Part shown: positions 11,823 to 18,776 of the stretch, piece by piece
Layout: the number at the start of each line of letters is the position of its first letter
How positions within the stretch are numbered: the first letter of the stretch is position 1
Assembly: GCA_002502605.1 (NCBI GenBank)
Contig: DAPR01000083.1
Span: 287 to 19,062 of the forward strand
Length of the DNA stretch: 18,776 nucleotides
Source: Euryarchaeota archaeon UBA258
Lineage (GTDB): Archaea > Thermoplasmatota > Poseidoniia > Poseidoniales > Poseidoniaceae
Direction of reading: 5' to 3'
Notes under the pieces: model-generated
Told to the model about the DNA's origin: nothing
Databases searched by the model: none
Seen by the model: only the letters and a program-made list of their open reading frames with translations
Made by a program: the position numbers and the translations under genes

Positions 11823-13595
11823 TCAACTCGCACGTTCAAGGACCTTGATGTGGACCACGCCATCCAAAGAGGTCATTTCAATCAGATCACCATCGTTGAT
11901 GTTCATGCATGGGTCTTGATCAAAGGCGTGACCGTAGGGGAGGTTGAGCAGGGAACATGCTGGCAAGGTGAGTGGGCAAACATCGCTGTTGACGATGGCT
12001 TTCGGGCCCTTACCAGTGTAGAGCAAACCCATCAAGACATAGGGCGCAACCGTCGAACCTGAGCCCTTTGGATACATCAAAATCGTGTCTTCAATGGCCC
12101 GACCATCAAGTGGGTGACCAAATTCTTCCACCACACCTGTGTCCCGATTCACATAGCCAAGGTAGGTGATGGGCACATCGGTTACCATCGCTCGGCCGCG
12201 AACCGAGAACTCCTTTTGACTCAGCAGACCTTCTCCTTTGAGGGTCACCAAACCAGTTTGTGGCGTCTTATTGCTTGCATGCTGCGGTTGTGCTTTTGCT
12301 GCCAGTTGCGGACGTTCACCCGATGAAAGATCGGGGTCAAAGGCGTGGGCAACACACTGTTGAATGGGAAGGACGCTCGTTGGCAGGCGATTCAAGCCGC
12401 TGGTGAGGTAATGCTCTGCCTTGAGCGAGTTGGTCAGCAGGTGATTGTATTTGGTTCGGTTGTAAGGCGTCACTTCGGGGCAGGTGTCCTTCAAAATGAC
12501 AGCGCCAGCTTGCTCGAGCAATTCGATGCTGCCATCGGCAAGAGCAAGATCGTAATTGGCCCCGCTTGTGAACACCCAAAGCCGTTGGTCTGGAATTTTG
12601 GAGCCCATTTCGGCATAGGAGCGAACGGTTGAAGCCGTGATTCTGATTTCTTCCAAACTTGCTTGTGGGCATCCAATCACGACCAAATCAACTTGGCCCT
12701 CAGGCGCAAGGTCAGCGTACCGAGAGGCGAGGTCGTCTGCGGTAAAGGTGAGTTCCCCTTGCCAGCCTCCATCAGGTGCGCTCCATGCTCCATCCTCGTC
12801 TTGCTTCAACGGAGGGGCCTGCGACAAACCTTCTGCCCAAAGCATAGGTGTTCCATAATTCGCTGCTGCTGCAGTGAGTGCTTTTTTACGGGCAAAAGTT
12901 GCTCGTTGAGGCAACCCTTGGATAAACGGCATCGGGCCCCAAGGAAGCTTCCATCCAGGGAGAACTTGCTTGCCAATCCAATCCCCAAGAACCGACCAAT
13001 CCGCAAGTGTATGGAGTTCACATTCAACCTGAACACGAATGTTTGGCGTTCTGTTAGATTCCAGATGAAGGCCCCATTTAGGAGCGAAACCGGTTAATGC
13101 GGTGGCAAGTGCAGATAGGCCAGACTCACGGTTTGTGATCAAGGAGGTCCATGTGTTTGAGAAACACACTGCATTTGATTCAGCCCAAGAGGCCACCCCC
13201 TCTTCTTGCTCAATACCACGGTCGTATGGCGTACAGGATAGCGTCGCCTCGAGCCCGAGAGCATCGTATGCTTGGACGATTTCGAATTGTTGTTCAAGGA
13301 AGTCTGGCCATTCAATATCCATCTCTTCCATCTTTTCCTTATCGCAACCGGCTGAGTTCAATGTGGTCGGGATGACCACTTTTCCGTCGCCTGAACTCGA
13401 GAGGTCGGCCAGAAAACGGCGAAGTCCATGCCCGCCAGTGATGACAGAAACGCCTGAAACGTGTGCATGGTCCACTTCAATGAACCCGCTTGCATTGGCG
13501 GTGATGGCAAGGTCAACCACCAAGCGTGCGGCTTTTTGGCGAGTTGGACCTTCATCTCCATTCAGTTGGGCTGAGAGGCGAGGTGGCAACTCCAT
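11823..13595 (-). CDS. Fused aconitase X (large + small subunit), probable phosphomevalonate dehydratase
   Basis: 590 residues from the ATG at 13595 (MELPPRLSAQLNGDEG), the place where family members begin. Residues 1-430 are the AcnX large subunit (DUF521): HAHVSGV at 43-49, VVIPTTLNSAGCD at 73-85, LSCTPY, and ASWAESNAV at 135-143. Three cysteines sit in iron-sulfur ligand positions: C121 (SCTPY), C309 (GCPQAS) and C372 (DTCPEV). After a Gln/Ala-rich linker (430-450) comes the small subunit (DUF126) swivel domain with PLDGRAIEDTILMYPKGSGS; the KGSGS loop is 510-514. Archaeal AcnX dehydrates mevalonate 5-phosphate in the modified mevalonate pathway to isoprenoid lipids. Bacterial fused AcnX proteins are often cis-3-hydroxy-L-proline dehydratases, so the fused layout leaves that alternative open. 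No proline catabolism genes are nearby. No ribosome-binding site stands at the ATG. Confidence 0.9.
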   Translation of the reverse strand: MELPPRLSAQLNGDEGPTRQKAARLVVDLAITANASGFIEVDHAHVSGVSVITGGHGLRRFLADLSSSGDGKVVIPTTLNSAGCDKEKMEEMDIEWPDFLEQQFEIVQAYDALGLEATLSCTPYDRGIEQEEGVASWAESNAVCFSNTWTSLITNRESGLSALATALTGFAPKWGLHLESNRTPNIRVQVECELHTLADWSVLGDWIGKQVLPGWKLPWGPMPFIQGLPQRATFARKKALTAAAANYGTPMLWAEGLSQAPPLKQDEDGAWSAPDGGWQGELTFTADDLASRYADLAPEGQVDLVVIGCPQASLEEIRITASTVRSYAEMGSKIPDQRLWVFTSGANYDLALADGSIELLEQAGAVILKDTCPEVTPYNRTKYNHLLTNSLKAEHYLTSGLNRLPTSVLPIQQCVAHAFDPDLSSGERPQLAAKAQPQHASNKTPQTGLVTLKGEGLLSQKEFSVRGRAMVTDVPITYLGYVNRDTGVVEEFGHPLDGRAIEDTILMYPKGSGSTVAPYVLMGLLYTGKGPKAIVNSDVCPLTLPACSLLNLPYGHAFDQDPCMNINDGDLIEMTSLDGVVHIKVLERAS

Positions 13596-13621
13596 GAGTG
13601 ACGCACGCAAAGGACGCTCAT
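13562..13621 (-). other. Possible 19-codon upstream ORF overlapping the aconitase-X start
   Basis: On the minus strand GAGGGGGTGA (13636-13627) stands 5 nt before an ATG at 13621-13619. That ATG opens a 19-codon frame (MSVLCVRHSWSCHLASQPN) ending with TGA at 13564-13562, out of frame with and overlapping the aconitase-X ATG at 13595. The ribosome-binding site serves this frame and not the main start. It may be a leader peptide or coupling device, or chance. Confidence 0.25.
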
Positions 13622-13730
13622 GAACTCACCCCCTCAAAAATCACAACGGAAGTTCGCTCAAACCTCTATAATCTGCGAAATTTCGCTTCAACCGAAGGAT
13701 TTGATACCATTGAGGTCATTTTCCAATCAC
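13596..13730. promoter_or_regulatory. Divergent promoter between aconitase X and the surface protein, with a 12-bp palindrome
   Basis: The near-symmetrical sequence CTCTATAATC (13664-13673) gives TATAAT on the plus strand and ATTATA on the minus strand. Transcript starts about 25 nt either side (near 13694 plus and 13643 minus) would serve the ATG at 13731 and the aconitase-X leader respectively. Immediately beside it is the perfect palindrome GCGAAATTTCGC (13675-13686), well placed to be an operator. The plus frame stays open back to an ATG at 13620, but that would cover the minus leader and add 37 residues of no recognisable character. Confidence 0.5.
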
Positions 13731-15941
13731 ATGTCACCCCCCGACGAACTGGAAGGCCCCAGACTTATCGCAGGCGAACCTGCAACCGACACCGCATCAA
13801 AACCGGTGCCTGCTCTAACGGCGAGGCAACACTCCACCGCGCCACAAAGCGTCAGTCCAGCCCGAAAACCGATGGTCCTTGCTGTGCTCCAAGTCTTCAT
13901 GCTCATGCTTGCCTTAGCCGGTTCCAGTTATGCTGCGTACACCGTTGCCACATGGACGGAAGAATCCGATCGGACAACTGAGCCCAATGAATTGCTCGTC
14001 CGAACCGAGGGACGCGATGCGGATGGACTGTGCGCTGAAGGTGGTTCTCTCATCCTCATCGGCGTTGATCACAACCTCAATCAGTACTTGGATGGCGAGG
14101 AAGTCACCTCAACCACGAACCTTTGCCACGGTGAACGTGGTAACAATGGCGTTTCAATCGTTGGAGCAACAGGGCCGTCGAGTTGGGTCGAAACAGAACC
14201 CATACCGTTTGGCAATGAAACCTGTCCTTCAGGCGGTTCGGCCATTTCGACCGGCGTTGACGAAAATGCCAATGGAGGCCTCGATTCTGACGAAGTTTTG
14301 GAAGTTCAGTTGCTTTGCAATGGAGCCGTTGGCCCGTCAGGTGCGAACGGTGGCCAAGGGTCCAACGGTGCGAGTGGCGTGGACGGCGCTCCAGCGCTTG
14401 TGGAACAACGCACACCTTTAGCCAGCGTCTGTTCAAGCGGCATCAGCATCCAATTTGGAATCGATGACGGCATGGGTGAGGGCCAAGCCTTTGATGGCAT
14501 GCTTCATGCAGATGAAGTCCGCAGCAGCCTCAACTTGTGCAGCCAACCGCTCAACTCTGGCCCTGTTGGGGATTTCAACTCTGGCAATTCTGATGGAGTC
14601 GCACCTGGTTGCGACCAACTGGCATGGATGCCCCAATCCTCGGTGCTGATCACCGCTGGTAGCGACGGGTCCCACGGGTGTGAATTGTGGTCGAAAAACA
14701 GCACTGGAACAGCATCGATGCTGGTCGATTTGAACCCCACAGGAGATTCCCTCCCCGGGCGATACACTGGATTCATACCCTTGAACAACAACGGTACAGA
14801 AGCGGTTGTCTTCGATGCTGACGATGGCATCAATGGTCGGCATCTTTGGATGACCGACGGTACGGCAGCTGGAACCCAGAGGCTCAACGGCCCGGTGAAC
14901 ACCAACGTCAATGGCCAGGTCCAATCTGTAGCGTGGCTCGATGGCGTGGTGATGCTCAATGGAATTGACGCACTCTTATGGACCAACGGAAGTTCAACCA
15001 TCGATGCGTTTGATCATCCAAGACTCAACGTTGCCTTGGGAGCCAACGAACGAGCGATGATGGCCAACCTCACCTCATACCAGTCGTCATTGTTGACGGT
15101 CGAAGAAGGATGGTTGTGGTTCAGCGCAAAATCATCTGCAGGAATTGAACCATACGCCTTGAATGAGAATGGAATGTTGCGAAGTTGGGATTTGACACAG
15201 GGCGATTCAACCCCGAGTGCTTCAGTCGGTGTCTCAGGAGGCCTCGTGACGGTCGCAGACAACGGTCAAGGTCGGCAATTGGTTCGTTTGAATCACGATT
15301 CATCGCACCTTTGGCTGACGGCCATGAGTCACTCTGGAACGGGGAATCCAACTCAATACGTGGGGGAGCACCTTGGGCTACACCTGCTTGGCGATGTGAT
15401 TGTGTTTGATGCCCTCACCTCCGGTGTCGATCCCCAGGTGTGGAGCCATCACTTGACTGAGGCGACAACCTCTTTGCTTTCTGAAACCATTCTGGCCCCG
15501 GGTGATTTGGCTGGGGGCGTTGTGCATCAGGACCGATTGTGGTTCGATTGCGTCGCACCATCGATTGCTCAAGAGGTGTGCTCCACCGATGGCACTGCAC
15601 CTGGAACCCGAACTGAAACGGACTTGCGTGCAGGTTCAGCCAGCGCTCTTATTCGTGGTTTTGCAACATCGGGCGAGGTTCTGTTTATGATCGCCAGTGG
15701 TCAAATCGATGGCGTAGAAACTGGTTCATGCCTTTGGGTGTTGGATGAAACAAACCCACCACAGATGGTTCACGACCCGTGGTCGGGTCTCAACAACAAC
15801 TCCAACGCAGGGACCTTTGGAGGGCTTGTGGTGTCCGAACATCAAGTGTTTTTCATTGCCAACGATGGAACAACAGGCCATGAATGGCAAGCATTCAGCC
15901 ACGGAAGTCTAAACGGTGAATGGTTGATTTGGCCGGCATAA
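13731..15941 (+). CDS. Membrane-anchored surface protein with Cys/Asp repeats, a short Gly-rich linker and ELWxxDGT-type repeats
   Basis: 736 residues from the ATG at 13731 (MSPPDELEGP); an ATG at 13620 would add 37. A polar Pro/Ala-rich cytoplasmic N-terminus (1-47) is followed by one membrane helix at 48-73. Outside are three repeats, each with two cysteines about 31-36 residues apart (C101/C132, C165/C196, C234/C270) and acidic loops such as GVDHNLNQYLDGEE and GVDENANGGLDSDE that resemble calcium-binding turns. A Gly-X-Y-like stretch, GPSGANGGQGSNGASG (201-216), links the second and third. From about 290 onward come ELWxxDGTxxGT-type repeats (CELWSKNSTGTASMLVDL, HLWMTDGTAAGTQRL, EVCSTDGTAPGTRTETDL), known from large surface proteins and probably propeller-like. 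It ends in HEWQAFSHGSLNGEWLIW. A role in cell-surface contact is inferred. Its stop codon abuts the convergent trhO stop. Confidence 0.85.
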   Translation: MSPPDELEGPRLIAGEPATDTASKPVPALTARQHSTAPQSVSPARKPMVLAVLQVFMLMLALAGSSYAAYTVATWTEESDRTTEPNELLVRTEGRDADGLCAEGGSLILIGVDHNLNQYLDGEEVTSTTNLCHGERGNNGVSIVGATGPSSWVETEPIPFGNETCPSGGSAISTGVDENANGGLDSDEVLEVQLLCNGAVGPSGANGGQGSNGASGVDGAPALVEQRTPLASVCSSGISIQFGIDDGMGEGQAFDGMLHADEVRSSLNLCSQPLNSGPVGDFNSGNSDGVAPGCDQLAWMPQSSVLITAGSDGSHGCELWSKNSTGTASMLVDLNPTGDSLPGRYTGFIPLNNNGTEAVVFDADDGINGRHLWMTDGTAAGTQRLNGPVNTNVNGQVQSVAWLDGVVMLNGIDALLWTNGSSTIDAFDHPRLNVALGANERAMMANLTSYQSSLLTVEEGWLWFSAKSSAGIEPYALNENGMLRSWDLTQGDSTPSASVGVSGGLVTVADNGQGRQLVRLNHDSSHLWLTAMSHSGTGNPTQYVGEHLGLHLLGDVIVFDALTSGVDPQVWSHHLTEATTSLLSETILAPGDLAGGVVHQDRLWFDCVAPSIAQEVCSTDGTAPGTRTETDLRAGSASALIRGFATSGEVLFMIASGQIDGVETGSCLWVLDETNPPQMVHDPWSGLNNNSNAGTFGGLVVSEHQVFFIANDGTTGHEWQAFSHGSLNGEWLIWPA

Positions 15942-16766
15942 TCACCGAAGGTGAATGCAGTAAGGGCAGGACACTTCCACCACATAATCCGGAGATTCTT
16001 GCTCTTCCATTGAGAGAGGTTGCCTGCAGGCAAAGCACTGCACTGCATCTGATTCCTCCAGTTCGGGAGTCAAAGCCACACGATGATCAAAGACAAAACA
16101 ATCTCCGTTCCAGTGTGCGCCGCCTACCTGTTCGAAGTAACCAAGAATTCCACCCTCAAGTTGACGAACATCTTTGAAGCCAGCTTCAAGCATGACAACA
16201 CTGGCTTTCTCACATCGAATGCCTCCCGTGCAAAACATCACCACTGGCGTGTCTTTGATGTCTTCTGGCAAGGCTTCAATGGCGGCTGGGAAGGCTCGGA
16301 AACTGGTGATGTCAAGATCGACAGCGTTCTCGAATGTCCCTAAGCGAATCTCGTAATCGTTGCGGGTATCGAGGACAGTAACGCTTTTTCCTTCATCGAG
16401 CCATTGTTTGAACTCGGTTGGTGCAATCGTTTCTCCCGTGAATTCTGCTGGCTTGACTTCATCCATTCCAATCGAAATAATTTCTTGCTTCAACCTCACG
16501 TTCATTCGATTGAACGGTTGGTAGGTGGTGTGGGATCGTTTGAGCGGGATATCGAGGAACCGAACATCCTGATCAAGAAAAGACAAGAAGGCCTCGATGC
16601 CTTGTTCGTCACCAGCCAAGAAAAAATTGATGCCTTCATGAGCAAGAAGGATGGTTCCCCTCAATTGAGAGGATGCGCAGGCATCAATCATGGGTTGGCG
16701 AAGGGAATCGCGGTCGGGCAAGTCAACAAAACGGTACCCCGCTATGTTCACAATTGCCTGCTCCAT
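15942..16766 (-). CDS. trhO: tRNA uridine(34) hydroxylase TrhO (rhodanese-domain, YceA/UPF0176 family)
   Basis: 274 residues. The N-terminal domain (1-105) has GTILLAHEGINFFLAG at 37-52 and QPFNRMNVRLKQEII at 83-97, the UPF0176 signature (EGINGT...G; pF...vk.Ei). A rhodanese domain at 112-215 follows, with LDTRNDYEIRLGTF and the active loop MFCTGGIRCEKA in which C179 is catalytic. The C-terminus is a small zinc-ribbon-like element, CFAC at 244-247 and CPYC at 267-270. TrhO uses prephenate to hydroxylate wobble uridine, giving 5-hydroxyuridine at position 34 of tRNAs. The family is known mostly from bacteria and eukaryotes. It is shorter than E. coli TrhO (about 350 residues). It lies 39 nt downstream of nadE, probably in the same transcript. 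Confidence 0.92.
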   Translation of the reverse strand: MEQAIVNIAGYRFVDLPDRDSLRQPMIDACASSQLRGTILLAHEGINFFLAGDEQGIEAFLSFLDQDVRFLDIPLKRSHTTYQPFNRMNVRLKQEIISIGMDEVKPAEFTGETIAPTEFKQWLDEGKSVTVLDTRNDYEIRLGTFENAVDLDITSFRAFPAAIEALPEDIKDTPVVMFCTGGIRCEKASVVMLEAGFKDVRQLEGGILGYFEQVGGAHWNGDCFVFDHRVALTPELEESDAVQCFACRQPLSMEEQESPDYVVEVSCPYCIHLR

Positions 16767-16805
16767 GCTTGGGGCAGTAGGTCCTGTTTTTGAGTCATTC
16801 CGACA

Positions 16806-18566
16806 TCAGGAGCGACGCCAATCATGGCGTGATGCAAGCGGTCGACGCCATCCTTGGCCGAAGGCTCTGGTTGAAACGCGAGGCGCAGGTGACATTTGCC
16901 AGCGCTTGTGTTCGTTGCGCTCAAGCCTTGTGAGGACATCGAGAACGACGGCAGGGTCATGCCCACGCTCGGCAATGCTTGTTCCGTCCAAGCCTTCTTC
17001 GATGTGCGCACTCAGAATTGCGTCAAGTTCGGGATATGGCGGCAGTGAATCTTCATCAATTTGATCGGGTGCAAGTTCAGCAGATGGAGGTTTTGTCAGT
17101 GTGGAAGCGTTGACCGGAGGTGTGAGGCCGCCTTCGATGGCGCGTCGATTGAAGACTTCTGCCAAGCCATAGACCTGCATTTTGTAGAGGTCGCCAAGGG
17201 GCGTGTATCCGCCAGCCATGTCTCCATAGAGGGTACAATACCCTTGAGCCAGTTCAGATTTATTTCCTGTAGCAATGGCCATTTTACCTTGTGCGTTGGC
17301 ATGAGCCATGACCGTCAATCCACGCAGCCTCGCTTGCAGGTTCTCACCGGCGACCGCTGCACCCGCATCAAGCATTGAACCAATGGAGGCTTCAACCGCC
17401 ACATGCATGCCGTCAATTGGAATGGTTTCAAACACCAACCCAAGCGCTTGCGCAGTATGAGCGGCGTCATCGATGGAATGTTGCGAAGAATGCCGAGATG
17501 GGAGCGCCAACCCAGTCACATTGTGCGGTCCAACCGCTGCTGCTGCAACACACGCTGCGACAGCGGAATCAATCCCGCCAGAAAGCCCCAGAACAATCGA
17601 GGTGATACCGGACTTTCGGCAATAATCGCTCAAGCCAGTCACCACAGCATCCGCCAAATCATCGAGAATTTCTCGCTCGTGTTCTCTGCCGTCTTCGTGA
17701 GGAGAAACTTGCCGAAGTGCATCATTGCCAACGTCCAAAGCATCGTCTGAAGTTGAAGCAATCCAAACGCAAGCATCGGGATCATCAAGGTCAACCATGA
17801 GCACACCTTCTTTCCAAGCAGGGGCAATAACCACCCGTCCATCTGGCCAAGCGGCAAGGGAGTTGCCATCGAACAGGAGGTCATCGTTTCCACCCACTTG
17901 GTTCGCCATGAGGAATGGATGACCAAGCACGGAAGCGGCTGTTCGGCACACATGAATGCGATCTGCTAATTTGTCAGCATGGTAGGGTGATGCAGAGAGG
18001 TTCACCGTTGCATCGAGGTGCACGCCTTGGCGACCCCATTCAGCGAGCGATTCGATTGGGTCGGCTGCGTATGCGGATGGTGTCATGCCAGCAGCCTGCC
18101 AAGCGTCTTCGCAAATCGTCACACCGAGATCTAAACCCGCGATTGTTCGGGCGATCCCCGAGCGATTATCGGGCTTGAAGTAACGCGCTTCATCAAAGAC
18201 ATCGTAGGTTGGAAGGAGTTGCTTTCGGGCAACAATTCTGTTCGAATGCTCAGAGGTTGCCGAGGGGCCACATCGAACAACGCCGTTGCTTGGCAATTGT
18301 TTGTCGTTGTCGGGTGACAGAGGGGTTCCGACGAGCACTGGCATGGCCACTTTGAGTTCACGAGCCTTCGTTTGAGCGAGGGCGACAAATTCTGCTTGGA
18401 GCAGTAAATCCCGGGGTGGGTAACCACAAATGGCAAGTTCAGTGCTCAATGCAAGGGCAGCACCGTTGGTTGCAGCGAGGGCCGCAAGCGATTCGATGCG
18501 GCTAGCATTACCGCTTAGATCACCCACTGTGGAGTCGACTTGAAGCAATGCAATTGTCCGGTTCAT
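16806..18566 (-). CDS. nadE: Glutamine-dependent NAD+ synthetase
   Basis: 586 residues from the ATG at 18566 (MNRTIALLQVDSTVGD); upstream in-frame codons run into the neighbouring gene. Residues 1-290 are a nitrilase-like glutaminase with the Glu-Lys-Cys triad visible: E43 in STELAICGYPPRD, K115 in VARKQLLPTYDVFDE, and C152 in VTICEDAW. Residues 300-586 are the N-type ATP pyrophosphatase synthetase, with LGLSGGIDSA at 326-335 (SGGxDS loop) and the later GNKSELAQGYCTLYGDMAGG. It converts deamido-NAD, ATP and glutamine to NAD+ in the cytoplasm, the last step of NAD synthesis. The two-domain form matches bacterial enzymes; many archaea use the shorter ammonia-dependent form. The C-terminus ends in a basic, Trp-rich tail (GQGWRRPLASRHDWRRS). 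The start is 17 nt after the preceding gene. Confidence 0.95.
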   Translation of the reverse strand: MNRTIALLQVDSTVGDLSGNASRIESLAALAATNGAALALSTELAICGYPPRDLLLQAEFVALAQTKARELKVAMPVLVGTPLSPDNDKQLPSNGVVRCGPSATSEHSNRIVARKQLLPTYDVFDEARYFKPDNRSGIARTIAGLDLGVTICEDAWQAAGMTPSAYAADPIESLAEWGRQGVHLDATVNLSASPYHADKLADRIHVCRTAASVLGHPFLMANQVGGNDDLLFDGNSLAAWPDGRVVIAPAWKEGVLMVDLDDPDACVWIASTSDDALDVGNDALRQVSPHEDGREHEREILDDLADAVVTGLSDYCRKSGITSIVLGLSGGIDSAVAACVAAAAVGPHNVTGLALPSRHSSQHSIDDAAHTAQALGLVFETIPIDGMHVAVEASIGSMLDAGAAVAGENLQARLRGLTVMAHANAQGKMAIATGNKSELAQGYCTLYGDMAGGYTPLGDLYKMQVYGLAEVFNRRAIEGGLTPPVNASTLTKPPSAELAPDQIDEDSLPPYPELDAILSAHIEEGLDGTSIAERGHDPAVVLDVLTRLERNEHKRWQMSPAPRVSTRAFGQGWRRPLASRHDWRRS

Positions 18567-18583
18567 TGAACTCAACGCCCGTC

Positions 18584-18776
18584 TCAATCGTGCCGCACGA
18601 TGTTCCCTTCTGAATCTTTGTACCACCATTCGTTGGCGGCTTTATCGTGATACCACCAGTAGCCATCGGAGCCTCGAACCCAATCGGTTTCTTCTGAATC
18701 TGCATTGGTGCTGGTGGCCGCTGTGCTTGCGGTTGCCGCAGCTGCAGTTGCTTCGACGTGAACCGCTTCATCTTCA
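18584..18776 (-). CDS. C-terminal 63 codons of an unknown protein ending in a Trp/Tyr-rich module (cut by window edge)
   Basis: The frame is open from the right edge to a TGA at 18586-18584. It reads an Ala/Thr-rich acidic linker (EDEAVHVEATAAAATAS), then WVRGSDGYWWYHDKAANEWW and YKDSEGNIVRHD at the end. The pattern DGYWWYHD..NEWWYKDSEG is a short aromatic repeat resembling a WW-like or OCRE-like binding module. It is probably real: the codon choices match its neighbours and the stop lies 17 nt before the nadE ATG, as expected in an operon. The upstream domains are outside the window, so the protein cannot be named. Confidence 0.7.
   Translation of the reverse strand, partial: EDEAVHVEATAAAATASTAATSTNADSEETDWVRGSDGYWWYHDKAANEWWYKDSEGNIVRHD

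Noticed and set aside
13620..13730. ATG at 13620 as the start of the surface protein
   Set aside because: The added 37 residues look non-coding, would cover the TATA element and the aconitase-X leader, and leave no room for a plus-strand promoter.
18520..18771. 83-codon minus frame at the right edge (starting MKRFTSKQLQ)
   Set aside because: It overlaps the nadE start in another frame, while the frame ending at 18584 gives a coherent acidic linker plus aromatic module and stops neatly before nadE.
1..18776. CRISPR arrays, tRNA or rRNA genes, insertion sequences
   Set aside because: No regularly spaced repeats, cloverleaf-like sequence, transposase or terminal repeats were seen by eye on either strand.

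Overview
The window looks like a piece of a marine planktonic euryarchaeal genome, most likely Marine Group II (Candidatus Poseidoniales). The reasons are a leftward archaellum (archaeal flagellum) operon with two archaellin genes, TATA-like promoters instead of bacterial -35/-10 pairs, very tight gene packing, a fused aconitase-X gene that fits an archaeal isoprenoid route, and large secreted proteins rich in Asn-X-Ser/Thr sites. The taxon is an inference; no rRNA or other phylogenetic marker is present.

Left half (1-8839, all minus strand, read right to left): one probable transcription unit starting at a TATA-like element near 8885. It encodes a small basic protein (8408-8839), a giant exported Ig-repeat protein with five C-terminal membrane helices (3505-8415 or 8508), a coiled-coil plus beta-domain cytoplasmic partner translationally coupled to it (2451-3512), two archaellins (1832-2392 and 1254-1835), a diverged cytoplasmic protein in the ArlC/D/E position (367-1200), and the start of an ArlF/ArlG-type pilin-like stator protein (1-365). 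The genes overlap by 4-8 nt or nearly touch, and most have strong Shine-Dalgarno sequences. A 14-bp stem-loop (1214-1246) sits exactly where output should drop from abundant filament subunits to scarce motor parts. The giant protein and its partner belong to no archaellum component I recognise, and they are the best candidates here for an undescribed system.

Middle (8840-13595): a divergent promoter region, then a plus-strand operon of a Bcp/PrxQ peroxiredoxin, a hexapeptide-repeat sugar acyltransferase and a flavin reductase-like protein. It converges, with a 13-nt overlap, on a minus-strand pair made of a fused aconitase-X (probable phosphomevalonate dehydratase) and a nucleotide-sugar epimerase.

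Right end (13596-18776): a second compact divergent promoter carrying a perfect 12-bp palindrome; a 736-residue membrane-anchored surface protein with Cys-paired, Asp/Asn-rich repeats and ELWxxDGT-type repeats; then a minus-strand set of TrhO (tRNA uridine hydroxylase), glutamine-dependent NAD synthetase, and the last 63 codons of a Trp/Tyr-rich protein cut by the window edge. The sugar genes could supply glycans for the archaellins and surface proteins, but the sequence does not prove that link.
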